DNA of 64,000 nt from Hypoxylon rubiginosum (taxonomy: Eukaryota; Ascomycota; Sordariomycetes; Xylariales; Hypoxylaceae): the NCBI GenBank assembly GCA_902806565.1, contig CADCXA010000031.1, forward strand, positions 434,001 to 498,000, written 5' to 3'. A model generated the notes under the pieces. It was given only the letters and a program-made list of their open reading frames with translations. It had not been told where the DNA came from and searched no databases. Made by a program: the position numbers and the translations under genes. The number at the start of each line of letters is the position of its first letter. The first letter of the stretch is position 1. Positions 1 to 11,324 of this stretch are shown here, piece after piece.

Positions 1-133
1 ACGTGAAATCCTTTAAAAGCCGAAAGAGGGAGCCGGTGATCCTTCGGGTGACTCGGATTCATTCTTCTGACAAAACCATTGTACCACATCGTCACTTAAC
101 AAATCATCATCAGCTAGAGGTGCCGGCGCCATC

Positions 134-1772
134 ATGCACATCGTGGCGGGATGGGCGCTCGCCGCCATCTGGACCGTACTGGCGGTGCTTACGCTCTACT
201 TATACCGAGTTAACCAGCTCCTAAGCGGGACGCCGGACGAGGTCCGAAAGCTAGCGGGCGAGCGCTGGACGCCGGCTCAGCTCAGGGAGACGTACAAGAG
301 GCTACAAGATAAACCCGTCGACTATACCGACAAGCTTCCGCCGAAGCTAGACCGTCGGTACGTCGTGACGGGCGGCTCGGGTGAGTGCTTACTACCTACA
401 AGACTCAGATTCCGTCGGTTGAAAGAAACTCGTGGTCTAAACTGAGACCGCCTCGGTCTTCCGCTATAGGCCTCGTGGGCGGCTTCATCGTCCTGCAGCT
501 CCTAGCCCGGGGGCACCCGAGCGAGAGCATACGGATCGTCGACATCCGGAAGACGGAGCGAAACGACATGCGCGCGGGGCGGGCCGCCGAGGTGGATTTC
601 GTGGAGACGGACATCGCGTCGGCCGACTCCGTAAACGCCGCCTTCGCGCGCCCGTGGCACCGGTCCGTCGCTCGCCTCCCCCTCACGGTATTTCACACGG
701 CGGCGGTTATCCTGGCGTCCGAGCGGTCCGGCTTCCAGTACGCGTTCCCGGAAGCCGTGAACGTGGCGGGGACCAAGAACGTGCTGGCGGCGGCGCGCAG
801 GGCCGGCGCAGACGTCTTCAGCTCTACGTCGTCCGGGTCGATCTCTATACGTCCCGTCATGCCATTTGTCGCGCCGTGGGCGAGCTCTCCGCGAAATTTT
901 TGGCAGGTACTGGACGTAAAGGACTTCGACGCGCCTCTGAGAGAGCGCGAGGGGTATTTCGCCAATTATCCTGCCTCGAAGGCCATGGCGGAGAGGTTGG
1001 TCTGCGGTGCGAACGGCGAGAAGTTTCGCACGGGATGCATACGTCCTGCGAATGGCGTGTACGGTAATCCCACGGATAATACTGTCGGCGACCCTTTGTC
1101 TAGAGAGGTCCTGCCAACGTAAGTCCCCCGTTCTACGCTGTCGGTCTTATGTCTAGAATGTATCTGCATGTTTACGCAAGTTATCGAATTAGTTGGGTAC
1201 CTCATATCGTGCAGAACTTCGTCCACGGCGCAAACGTAGCTATCGCACATCTACATCACGAGGCCGTACTCGCTCTACCGTGGCCGGAGAGTTCCAGAAT
1301 CGCAGGCCGGCCATTCGTAGTCACAGATCCCAACCGGGCAATCACATACAATGATCTGTACACGGCGATCGGAACCCTCTCGGTCCATCCGTTCCGCACG
1401 ATTTCGGTGGCGCCGGTTATCATCCTCCTCTTAACGTACGCCATAGAGATCTACGCCGAGCTGCCTTACAAGTACCCGTATCTACGCAAGGTACTACCCG
1501 AGCTCAGGGGCGACATCAGACACCTCAAGCCGGGCATTTTCTCTATCTGCACACACCTAGTGGCATCTAACGAGGAGGTGAGCAAACCCGTCTCCCAGGG
1601 CGGGCTGGGGTATTCGGGTGTGCTTACCACGCTCGAGGGCATGGTGCTAGAAATTCTAGAGTGGAATCGAGAGCATGCGGACGATGCCAGTATGAGAAAG
1701 ACTTACACGACTTCGATCTCGCTGGCGGAGCAGATCCAGAAGCTGTGGGCAGTGGGAATTAGTTCTGTCTGA
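134..1772 (+). CDS. 3-beta-hydroxysteroid dehydrogenase / sterol-4-alpha-carboxylate dehydrogenase-like protein (extended SDR)
   Basis: Three exons are read: 134-380, 470-1118 and 1193-1772, giving 491 residues. The introns are 89 and 74 bp with GTGAGT and GTAAGT donors, and both joins keep frame. An N-terminal membrane segment spans about residues 5-27. The Rossmann glycine motif TGGSGLVGG (about 79-87) is created only by removing intron 1, which supports the model. The extended-SDR catalytic pair is visible as YPASK (Tyr249, Lys253). After intron 2 the conserved stretch HIVQNFVHGANVA follows, and a second hydrophobic segment lies in the C-terminal third. Family knowledge: such enzymes oxidise a 3-beta-hydroxyl with NAD(P), as in ergosterol synthesis (Erg26) or secondary metabolism, usually on the ER membrane. 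The lack of a nearby steroid or terpene gene leaves the substrate open. It could be an Erg26 paralogue rather than the housekeeping copy. Confidence 0.85.
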
Positions 1773-3731
1773 GCCAGTTCTGTCTCTAGCTGACAACAGT
1801 GCATATAGTGCATACGTTGCCCGGTTTGAGCCTAGTAATGCAAATGCTAGAGACATCAGGCATATCAGCAGATGTTCACTGACTGCATATTGATATCCTG
1901 ATATCCTTCCAATCATAAGGACACAAGATGACTTGATAATGCCATGTGAAATAAGAACGACTGATAGGTAATGCTAGCTTATTATATATCATCTGTGCGG
2001 TGGCGTTGCGTGTATCGAAACGTCTGAGTATCGCATTTAATGACGTTAGTTTATGCGCACATCCGTCAAACTTGTAGCACACATGTCTTCGACCTACATG
2101 TACACAGCTGCCGATGCCTCCATCTTGAATTACTCGGTCTTTCAAAGAATACGTATGCGCGTAATTATCACGTACGGACGATGGTACTATAATACCTAAC
2201 CGGAACACCCGAATCGTCACCCACTGCTATGTAGGCGTAAGTTACCGAGTACATATCGGGCCTCTCGGTACCGTATGCACATGCAGGTAGAAAGTAATTC
2301 CACGTGGAGGCTATTTGATAGATTGATGTGTATGTTATGTGTATGTTATGTGTATGTTATACCCACTAATTCCGGTCTTCCGCCTCGAATAAATTGATTT
2401 TTCGTCTGGAATTTATGGTTAGAGAAAAGCATCGTCTAAGAGTTAATGAGATCAGCGCAAGCTAATTGTTGGGTTTGCACTCCATAACAGGAACAGATGT
2501 TCGTAGGATACTACATGTATGTATGTATGTATGTAGCATCGGTCGGTTAAGTGTAGCCTATCGCAAGAGACTAACCTGGATAAACCCCAGATTCTGGGTT
2601 CGACAGCATATTCGGCGAACTTTTCCCTCTGGCCTGGATAAGAAAATATGGGCGAGGGATGCTTTTAATGGCGTGTAATTGTCTATGGCGCTACTATGCA
2701 GCCATGCTCGTCAATTCCCTGCCCTTGCTCGAAACGTGGTTTGCCCCTGCATTGGTTTATGCACCCGCTTTATCCTAATGGGCAAAGTGTCATGCACTCT
2801 ACCTGGCAGCTCCAGTGCTTTTTATCAGGCTTGTCAGGATGATTAGAGACAGGAAAGGCTTGGTAGAACGATCTTGCTCTTGCCCCCCAGCGCCAATGCC
2901 AGGAACGCTTTAGTTCGTAATGCGCCTCTCCAATTTTATCGGATGGCTCGCGTGCTTCTTAGTGGCTCGTTTGGTGGCTAAAGTACGCTAAGCATGCTAA
3001 GCATGCTAAAGCAAGCAAGGCGATAGGGGGCAGTAGGGGTGGGAAAAGAACCCAAGACCCAAAAAAGACGGGCGGTACCTTAGTGCCCTTGTAGTACCCC
3101 TGTAGCGCCACTGTAGTGCTTCTTCTAGTGACATTAAGTGCCCCGAGATGGGCGAGATGGGCTGAAGTCTTAGCTAATCTCACCTGAACCTTTCCCCCTT
3201 CTGCTCTTCTGCCCTGCTGCCACTCCGACCTTCTCTGCGTCGACATCCTTAATGTAAAAAGACTGTTCTTTCCCCCTGTCATCAACCCGTCCACTCGTTT
3301 TTATTCACCTTTTCCCAACCTCCAATTGTAAATTTTTGGTTGTCCGCAATACATAATCCGAGTACAATACCGGAGAACACAGGACTGTTCCCTTTCGTTC
3401 GTTATATACCACCGGTCGTATCCGAACTGATCGACAAATACTAATCCACTACCTACCTACATCACACGCCCTCCCGTACCTTTTGCCGTACCTTTACGAG
3501 ACACTCGTTAGCTATTCGTCACCCGAGCCGTACGAGTTCGAGACACTGAATAAGAAAGTCTCGTATCACGCGATTCTTACGATTCCCACTATAATTCCCC
3601 CGAGGCATATAATTGCAATTGGAAACCAAACTCAGCCGACGTGTATCGCTCAGGAAAAGAAGCACTTCAAGAGTAATCACCACCGAGAAGAAAAAACCAG
3701 ATCACGAAGAAGATCAGGAAGAAGATCCAAG
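1773..3731. other. Intergenic region with simple repeats and the leader of the next gene
   Basis: No convincing gene is seen. The region holds three perfect copies of an 11-bp unit at 2328-2360, an (ATGT)5 run at 2515-2535 and small AAGCATGCT duplications near 2988-3008. A TATATA box near 3404 lies about 330 bp ahead of the next start codon, so roughly 3430-3731 is probably that gene's 5' leader. Confidence 0.6.
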
Positions 3732-4136
3732 ATGCCGAGCCTCATCGAGAAGATCCAAGCCAAGATCGAGCTCTTCCGCCTCGAGCAGCGTTACACGCGC
3801 AACCGCAACCGCCGTTCCGCCTTCGTCAGCAACGCCGTCTACGTCGACGGAGAATACATCTACCAGACTCCCAACACCACTGGCTCCAGCACCAACAGCC
3901 ACAGCTCTTCGGGCTCCAGCTCCTCCACTCCCTCTTCCCCCATCCAAGAGACTACCGCTAGCAGACGCCACAGCATCGTCGAGCAGTCGAATCGCTTCGA
4001 GCCCGAGACCCCCATGCCCTCCCAGAGAAAGCGCCTGAACCGGTTCTCTTCCATGCCCGGCTTCGGCTCCTCGACAAAGAGCAGCAGCACGCGCGACTGG
4101 AGACCAAACGGTGTCGACGTACGGCAGGTGCGGTAA
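3732..4136 (+). CDS. Conserved fungal protein of unknown function, 134 residues, Ser/Thr-rich
   Basis: A single exon from an ATG at 3732. The upstream in-frame codons lack an ATG, so this is the first usable start. Residues 1-50 are charged and ordered (MPSLIEKIQAKIELFRLEQR, then VYVDGEYIYQTP). I recognise this as a short N-terminal block common to hypothetical proteins of filamentous ascomycetes. The middle, about residues 55-75, is a Ser/Thr/Gly tract (TGSSTNSHSSSGSSSS). The tail is basic and Ser-rich (RRHS, RKRLNRFSS), with possible basophilic kinase sites. No signal peptide or membrane segment is seen. A TATA-like box near 3404 implies a leader of about 300 nt. The reading is secure, because codon bias and the conserved head agree, but the function is unknown. 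A role cannot be inferred from the neighbours. Confidence 0.75.
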   Translation: MPSLIEKIQAKIELFRLEQRYTRNRNRRSAFVSNAVYVDGEYIYQTPNTTGSSTNSHSSSGSSSSTPSSPIQETTASRRHSIVEQSNRFEPETPMPSQRKRLNRFSSMPGFGSSTKSSSTRDWRPNGVDVRQVR

Positions 4137-5744
4137 GCGACACCATGGTTCGCGACAGTCAACCATGAAGGGAGAGAAGAAAAAGTGGCGGTAAGAGAGG
4201 AAAACGGTACTAGGTCGTTATCTTGCGAGACAGGGCCAGCTTCGGATATACCAACTTTATGAGAGAGAGAAAGCATTCTTCTTTCGATATGCCCGCAAGG
4301 GCTCTGACGACGGTCATTTGGGCGTTCTCTTTGTTTTCTGTGTAGCCACGTTACCAATTCACGGTATCATTGTCGCCATACAGTCTAAACTGTTGGTTTA
4401 AGGGAATTGGTGCGCAAAGCCATTCTTGGCTACGGCGTTTAGGGACGAACGAATTCAGTTGTACATATTTTTGAAGGCACAAGGAACAAAAATAAACAAT
4501 TCCGAACATTTTCAGATCATGGCATTTACAGCCTCAACTCTGGCCCCGTTGGCACTGCAATTGAGTTATCAGAGCACTACCTCACAAACGATTGATCAGT
4601 CACAATAGCGATTCCCTGGATGTTATAACCACATCACCCCAAGAAGCGTAAACCATACCATGACGTTGATTTCCCGTGCCATATACCGCACAGATGAAAA
4701 ATCTTGGAGGATCGGTGGGTTGTTACAGCAGTGCGACTTGGGGGTGCAACTTTTCGAGGAGGAGGGTCGAAATATGCCGTGATTGGCACGGTACCTAGAT
4801 GCCAATACGCCCCCCGTTCCCGCTCGTGCCCGTCTTTGGTACTATAGGGTACTATATCCCTCCTATTATATGCCGCCTCTTCGTCTATCTGAGGTTGGGC
4901 TAATTATGACGCTTTCAGCGATTTGCAGGGTCCAGAGTTAGAGCGTGATAATAGGTATTTTTATCTTCACTCCGCGTAGACGATAGACGATTACTTGTAG
5001 TGGGATCTCGTGGGGGCTATCGTCTCGACTGATGGAGCAACTAGATCGTAACTATGAGTCTTAACGTTTTTGATGTTGAGAGGGAAAGAGGGAATCTTGG
5101 ATGAACCAGTAGCTACGATGCGAGTCAAGTTTCCATAGCTGTTTATCATGAGTAAATTACATATATTCATATCACCGATTCCTCAATAAGCTTCGACGTC
5201 AGTCTCTCTATGCCCCCTTTCAGTACGCATCCTACTATGTATTTCACCCCTTCTTTTCTCACTTCTCATACCTAGGTGTAATGTTCTCATATCCCTAATC
5301 CAATCAACTTTACTATGTCGTCGTGTTCTAAATCATTTGCTCACATACTGCCAACCTGATATTAAGCCCGAAATGGACTTGCCTACTAATCAGAAGACTT
5401 CCTCACCTTTTTCGAATTGTGGCAGGTCTAAATGGACAGACACGCGAAAACACATGGGACTGGTGGGATGAGGCACCCTTAGACTATACAATCACTGCTC
5501 AATATTATACAAATCCATACTATCTATATTCAAAGTTCAAAATCTATACCTGAATTCCAAGGAACCTGCCCCGCCTGGGGTAAAACCTCTCTAATATCAG
5601 AAGCCCAGTTTCACGAGAAAGCCGCGAACCCGGCGGCGCTTGTTCCTCCTGCCATTCTTATACAAGCTTCCGCATACTATGCATACGCCATTCGCTCACT
5701 ATCGATCCATCTCGTCGCTTCGACGACGACGACAGTTCATCATC
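4137..5744. other. Intergenic region, no gene seen
   Basis: AT-rich sequence between the gene ending at 4136 and the minus-strand gene ending at 5745. Only short open frames without family resemblance occur on either strand. The part near 5560-5744 is probably the 3' UTR of the minus-strand gene. Confidence 0.5.
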
Positions 5745-6390
5745 TTAGGCATCGGTCTCGTTGTGGGAGCGAGCTTCCCAGTGGCCTCGTCTGAGTCTTG
5801 GGACTAGAGACTAGATGTGAGCATGGGGTCTCTTTTTGGAAACTAGGACCGGGGACAACTTACCAGAAGCACGCTTCTCGTTCTCGGCCTCGGAGCTGTT
5901 GGTGATCTGTCGTACAACTGTCAACATGTTAGCTATATCATATACGACGTGACATCAACGCCAGTCTGCTCTATGCATACCTAGGGAGCGAGCCTCCGTA
6001 GAGTTGGCGGCTCTTGGTCCTGTTTGAATGTTTAGCTGCTGTCCTTCTTAGTTAAGAGCGGGCATACATACCTAGAGATCGAGCTGCGTTTTCGGTTTCA
6101 TTCGCATTCGCATGCCTCTTTTCGGCTCTGAAATGCGGCACTGAAGATATTGTCAGCGGCTCCTCGACCGAATAGATGTAGTCTGATATCTCCGTACCTA
6201 GTTCCAGTGCTCGGGCCGCAAGGTTGACAGCTATATGCTCTCCAGTTAGCCAGCTTGTTTAGTCTTCGCTTGCTTAATACGACGTACGTTCAACTAAAAG
6301 GGCCCTCCTCTCGCCCCTGAATGCCGGTGTGCTCGAGACGAGAGAGCCAGCCGTGGCCAGGAGGAAAACAATGGCGCCGAAGCTCTTCAT
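5745..6390 (-). CDS. Small secreted protein encoded by six phase-1 micro-exons with repeated modules (novel)
   Basis: Not visible as one open frame. Read on the minus strand, exons are 6390-6288, 6230-6198, 6140-6072, 6019-5981, 5917-5864 and 5803-5745, giving 118 residues and a TAA stop. All five introns (51-63 bp) have GTAHG/GTAAG donors and AG acceptors, and all are phase 1. The internal exons are 33, 69, 39 and 54 nt, all multiples of three. Residues 1-20 form a signal peptide (MKSFGAIVFLLATAGSLVSS). The rest is low-hydrophobicity. Modules share ends (AARALEL, AARSL, EARSL, EARS), and exons 3-6 each contain one N-x-S/T sequon (NET, NST, NSS, NET). Dibasic sites (ERR, EKR, EKR, LRR) suggest kexin cutting. 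A TTAAATA box lies about 100 bp upstream and the leader has no ATG. No family is recognised. It could be an effector-like or peptide-precursor protein; that is inference. Confidence 0.62.
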
Positions 6391-6485
6391 GGTGTCAGGT
6401 TGTACGGAAGCGACAGGAGTGGGAAACGGATTCTGATTTCGATGCAGACGAAAGGGACGACCAGGCCCTGCGGTATGGAGTTGGC

Positions 6486-6492
6486 TATTTAA
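6486..6492 (-). promoter_or_regulatory. TATA-like box of the micro-exon gene
   Basis: TTAAATA on the minus strand, 96-102 bp ahead of the ATG at 6390. The sequence between it and the ATG contains no other ATG, as expected for a short efficient leader. This is the only TATA-like element seen close upstream of that start. Confidence 0.5.
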
Positions 6493-8379
6493 GACGAGGC
6501 TTGTTGAAATACAAGTATGACGCAGTCACCTAGCTCGTGAGATGTATGTACGTCAACCTGATGTGTACGGCCTGGGAACACAAGAAAACCGGGAGCAAAG
6601 GGGGCAAAAAGAATGTATTGACTCAGGAATTATGATACTACTAGAAGGGAGAACTAGAGGAAGGATATATACACGGGTTATCAGCAACACAGACTCTCCT
6701 ACAGACCCAGACCCAAAAAGGAGATAATTACGATCGCCCGTCCTTTCAGCACATCGCTGTATGATCGTTGGGTGGCAGGAGATTCCTAGGGACTTTTTGG
6801 AAGAGGACCCTCTTTATGGTCAGGACGGTCGGTCCGCCTAGGTCGCGTAGACTTGGCTTCCACGAAGCGTTTCGAGGTTCCGTTCATCTTCTACCGAATC
6901 GTTATCGTGGGGGGGAGAAGGGGGGAAGGGGAGGGAGGGTCTCAGCCGCAAGCCGCACAAGTTACCGCTTGTGTGCTATCCTTGCGACTGGATGTGTGTG
7001 TGTATGTGCGCGTGTAGGTGTGTGTGTGAGCGGATCTGCTTCCGTGGAGCTTAAATCGACGGCTCTAAGAGGTTGATAGACGGACGACATCAGACGAACG
7101 AGGGGAGGCAGGCTTGCCAAGGGAGCTACAAGTGGTAGCACGTCTCGGTTCCGCCGTGGGGGGACGGCCTAGTGACCTTGGTGCGACCTCCTTTGGCGCT
7201 TCTCTGCTCTCTTATCAAGTCGAAACGGCGTCTCGTTGGCTTATGACGAACGCACATCAAACCGGTCCGATCCACATCGCAAACATTTGGAGATTTGCAA
7301 TGGGTTGGTGATCGTCGGTATGCGGGAATCGAAAAGGGGGCAGAGCCAGAGCTGTGACACGATCGGCCAAGTTACTACCGCCGATCGCTCTCATTGGTGC
7401 TCCGTCTCAGCCACTCGCGCACTCGTTTATTTGTATATATAACTGGGCAGCCCTTGCTTCACATGTCAATTGGAGATGGCCTGCTTTAACGGCGAGGGAG
7501 GTGTTGCGACAGGATATCTTTGTAGCACCGCATCTTGACTCATTGATGATTAGTGCGTATTCACTGAGGAAATATCTATTAGAGATTACGGTCGGACTCT
7601 CGTCTTTATCGATCAACTAAATAGTGATGTTTCAGCCCTATGTGACCATGCTGATACAATGATAGACACGCAAATATGGACCATGACGTCAAGTATCACT
7701 AAGAAACTAGAGGTCATTTACCAGACTGAAACGTTGCTCGTCAAAGGTTCTAGATGGTGGCTGGCAAGCTGGGTCTCATCGTATAAATTTGTCTTATGGC
7801 TATGCATATCACGGGTATTCTTCTATACAATTTAACGGGGACAGCCTAGTATGCATTAAGACCTCTCGGGGTAGAGATTTCGTTTCACAAGATGGAAGAA
7901 GAAACACTCCTGACCAAAAAAATGTTCACCACCAGATGTCAAGATGAGAAAACATCGTTGGACTATCCTTCACAATACTTCTGTAAGTTAGTAGCAGTAG
8001 TATGAAGATAAGTAGCAGCATTTTATCACTATCTGAGCTCTTTGAGGCTATGCTGCATGGCTTACTATCGCCGACGAGGCTGCAGGAGGGCGACTTGCCC
8101 TCCCAGCTCTCAGCTCTCAGCTCTCAGCTCTCATCTCAGAGCGGGGTACACGGGAAAAGTCGCTTATTGCAGCAGCAATGACTGAATTGACAAAGTGCAC
8201 TTACATGGCGAGAATTTGACCCCTACTCAGTCCCCGATCTAATATACAATCGATTCTTAGATATACATTCAGGGCTGCGTTAAGATAGGATTAGAAGATA
8301 GTCACTAGGGGCCTTCGTAACTTGTTACACCCCCACATCACCAGTCCAGCCTTAAGAAACCCAAGTCTCACCAATCACC
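6493..8379. other. Intergenic region between the divergent micro-exon gene and the HET gene
   Basis: No gene seen. It contains a G-rich run near 6910-6940, a GT-rich microsatellite at about 6992-7030, and four tandem copies of CAGCTCT at 8104-8131 about 250 bp ahead of the HET start. Open frames of 60-100 codons here lack coding character and introns that would join them. Confidence 0.5.
8104..8131. repeat. Tandem repeat, 7-bp unit CAGCTCT x4
   Basis: Four perfect head-to-tail copies in the promoter region of the HET-domain gene. Seen directly. No function is known. Confidence 0.9.
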
Positions 8380-10605
8380 ATGAACTATCAGCAACTGGAT
8401 ACTCTAGAATTCGAAATACGACTGTTAGAGGTCATCGAAGCCCCTCCCGAACCGACGGCACTTATTAGATTTAAGGGAACGACTCGCAAGCTCAATCATC
8501 AACCAGAGTATAAGGCCCTCTCCTATTGCTGGGGAGACGCCTCGAAACGGTTACCCATCGAAGTAAACGACCAGATAGTTTACATTTCCGAGAGCCTAGT
8601 CCATTCGCTCTATTCCGTGGGATCCAAGCCGGGAGATCTGCTCTGGGCTGATTCGATATGTATAAACCAAGATGACAAAATCGAAAAGGCCAACCAGGTC
8701 CGGATGATGCACTTAATCTATTCAAAAGCTGAAGCCACGATAATCTGGTTGGGAGCAGAAGGGCCGAACACGAAATACGCTCACGCGCTTCTTGATAACG
8801 TGGATCGTATAGGTGCTCATAAATTCCTTCAAAGGCTCGATTTGCTCGGTGAGAGGCACGCGAGGCCGATCTCGGTGGGCAAGTTCAACATGGCGCTCAG
8901 GATCACGCAACATCCAATCCGCGCGCTCCGGGGACTGCATGAGCTGCTGACGATGCCTTACTGGGAACGCGTGTGGATCATACAAGAGATAGCGAGAGCG
9001 CAGGCAGTCTCGGTGAGATGCGGTTCGTTCCGCTTCGACTTGAACACCCTCATAGCATGCTCCATGCACTTGAAGGATCTGCCCAAGCGCAGCCACACCT
9101 TGATCAACGCGATCGAGGAGTTTCGGCGGCAGGAGCTAGATGCGCAGCGGGGAGGTCTACGCATGACACTGCTGGAGGCTCTGCTGAGAAGCCGCTATTC
9201 TCTTGCGACGAATCCACGCGATAAGATATACGCCTTACTAGGTCTTACGAGGGACGGTCAAGATCTAGTTCCCACATCAACATATACCGAATCCCTAGAA
9301 GAGGTCTTCAGGCAGCTTTCTATGGCATTTCTTCGGTCTCCGCATCCAATCGATTCCGTTCTGTTATCGTTATGGGCGCCTCTAAAGATTACGGTGGAAT
9401 ATACACCTTCGTGGGTGGTCGACTGGGCAGATCTCGCATTCAACGTACCACCTTGGTTGATATCAAATCTACCGGGTAGATTCGGCAGAGTATTTGAATA
9501 TGAAGAAAGATTTGGAAGACCAACCTTCATCGAGGATCAAGTAGGGTTTCCTGGCCGCGGAAGATTTCTTGGAACTATAACTAGCGAAAATGATGACCGA
9601 ACCGTCTCTGTACCCATAGACCCCGAGATACGTGAGCGGTCGCCGTGGATCTTGCAAGCAACGGTAGCATATCCCCTGTTACGACGATTCCTTCCAGACA
9701 ATCCTGATTCAATGGCCGTTCCGCCGGCAGAACTTACGATGGCTCTGGTTCGTCTCGTCACGCGGACCGTCGATCCTCAGGTCTGGGAGCTTTGCCCCAA
9801 TAAGGAGTATATGGAAGAGGTCTCGAAGCATCTCGGTCAACTTTTAATCAACTCTGTGTCCATCCGGACATTGGCCAATGAATGCCTCGATTACATAACA
9901 ACCCTCCAAACAACTTTGATCAACAGGGTGCATGGGGTTGCGGGACACGGGGGATCTGGAGATAGAAGTGAGGCAGAGACGAATACGAAGACGAAAGATA
10001 GGAGAGCTCGAGAAGCTCGAGAAGCAAGGAGCCCCAACGAACGAAGTAGAACTAGTAATACCACCAGGCAAACTGCTATCCCGCCCATCATCAAGGCAAT
10101 CCAGAAGAGGAACAAGAGGGAGGCCGCACTGTCTAGCGATCCGACTTCGAAAGAAAACCGAAATTCGCTCTCTCCGGATGTAAGGTCCACTAGATCCGCT
10201 TCTCCAACCCCGGGGGTCGACCCGTATATGAACTTCATGACGTTCAGTCGACCCTCGCTGGCCGCCTTTCGAGTATGGAGCGACATATTCGCCGCTCTAG
10301 ACCTGTGTCCGGAATACGGGCTCGGGCTCGCGAGCGTCGAATATAAATCGTCGACCCATTTTATCCTGACCCCGCACGACACCGAAGAGGGAGACCAGAT
10401 ATATCAGCTGGACTGCTGTCACTTCCCCATCATCCTGCGGCCGCTAAGCCCCGGGCGGTTTGTCGTCGTAGGCGAGGCTTGCATCGGGCTCGCCTACGAC
10501 GGTGGTATGGGCCACTGGGTTGCCGCTAGAGATTGTGCGTGGGGGCAGTTGTCTCAGACGGGGAGTCTAGCCCTTACGATATTGAGAGCGGATGAGGACG
10601 ATTGA
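8380..10605 (+). CDS. HET-domain (heterokaryon incompatibility-like) protein, 741 residues
   Basis: A single exon with its ATG in a good context (CACCATG). The HET domain starts near residue 43 with YKALSYCWGD, continues with LWADSICINQDD (about 87-98), and then QVRMMHLIYSKA and the WLG motif near 125. These are the three classic conserved blocks of PF06985. A basic, disordered stretch lies at about residues 520-620 (KTKDRRAREAREAR and following). The C-terminus has the usual closing motif of this family (VVVGEACIGLAYDGG). Family knowledge: HET proteins trigger cell death or regulate non-self recognition when hyphae fuse, and the HET domain is distantly TIR-like. Most genomes carry dozens, so allelic incompatibility cannot be claimed for this copy. 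No NLR, NACHT or partner gene is adjacent. The length is typical and no frame break is seen. Confidence 0.93.
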   Translation: MNYQQLDTLEFEIRLLEVIEAPPEPTALIRFKGTTRKLNHQPEYKALSYCWGDASKRLPIEVNDQIVYISESLVHSLYSVGSKPGDLLWADSICINQDDKIEKANQVRMMHLIYSKAEATIIWLGAEGPNTKYAHALLDNVDRIGAHKFLQRLDLLGERHARPISVGKFNMALRITQHPIRALRGLHELLTMPYWERVWIIQEIARAQAVSVRCGSFRFDLNTLIACSMHLKDLPKRSHTLINAIEEFRRQELDAQRGGLRMTLLEALLRSRYSLATNPRDKIYALLGLTRDGQDLVPTSTYTESLEEVFRQLSMAFLRSPHPIDSVLLSLWAPLKITVEYTPSWVVDWADLAFNVPPWLISNLPGRFGRVFEYEERFGRPTFIEDQVGFPGRGRFLGTITSENDDRTVSVPIDPEIRERSPWILQATVAYPLLRRFLPDNPDSMAVPPAELTMALVRLVTRTVDPQVWELCPNKEYMEEVSKHLGQLLINSVSIRTLANECLDYITTLQTTLINRVHGVAGHGGSGDRSEAETNTKTKDRRAREAREARSPNERSRTSNTTRQTAIPPIIKAIQKRNKREAALSSDPTSKENRNSLSPDVRSTRSASPTPGVDPYMNFMTFSRPSLAAFRVWSDIFAALDLCPEYGLGLASVEYKSSTHFILTPHDTEEGDQIYQLDCCHFPIILRPLSPGRFVVVGEACIGLAYDGGMGHWVAARDCAWGQLSQTGSLALTILRADEDD

Positions 10606-11324
10606 ATGTTTCTATCTTGCATACATATCCTGTTCCGTCAGTTCCAGTACCTTATTAAGACATGTATATACTTACCAAGGCACCCTTAGCTATTTTCTAA
10701 CCTCCGGCGAGGCTTGTGAGGCTCAAATGATCAAAGTAATCAAAGTAATCAAGACATTCTTGAGCCGAGGGCCTATACTTCTCGAAGAGAAACAAGAAGA
10801 GAAACAAGAAGAGGAAAGAGAAGAGAAAACAGGAGAAGAGAAAAGGGGAGAAGAGAAGATGTTGAATTACGGGCACATCGCTCCTCCCTCTGTCCGGAAG
10901 CCCTAACCCCTTAAACTGCAGCCCGGCTCTAGAGTCGGAATTACAGACAATTAATCACGCCGGAGAAGGGAGAAAGAGAGGCCGAATTAGACGCCATATT
11001 GCATCAAACCCCTGTTTCTTTAGCTTCCATGCGTGTAGGTGGAAGCTGTCGAAGCGTAGTCGCGGTTGTAAAATCCGTTTCGCGCCCGGGAGGTCGCTGA
11101 CGCCAGCAAAGCTAATGTACCCACCTAACCTACCCTAAAGTTTGGGCCGGATTTATCTCCATACTCCCGAAGCCGACGCCCGGCGGGACTTGGTGCTGAA
11201 GTTAGGTATATTAAGCCTAAGTAGACCGCATGTCTCGTCAAAAAGACCAGATGCTACTAATAGAATAAAATAAAATAAAATATTCTTTAACACATAACAC
11301 ACGAAACTGTTCGTAGGTAAAGAA
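10606..11324. other. Intergenic region with purine-rich and AT repeats
   Basis: Holds the 3' flank of the HET gene and the promoter of the SDR gene. A strongly purine-rich tract (GAGAAACAAGAA repeats) covers about 10785-10860. AATAAAATAAAATAAAATA lies about 45-65 bp ahead of the SDR start. No gene seen. Confidence 0.55.

Noticed and set aside
1876..2220. 114-codon open frame on the minus strand
   Set aside because: Begins with GTG, shows no motif or conserved-looking block, and no splice signals extend it to an ATG.
2560..2640. GGGTTCGACA, resembling a tRNA box B
   Set aside because: No matching box A, acceptor stem or cloverleaf could be folded around it.
3714..4357. Antisense frames of 150 and 165 codons opposite the 134-residue conserved protein
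   Set aside because: They overlap the sense gene, whose N-terminal block I recognise. Composition follows from the sense Ser/Thr codons.
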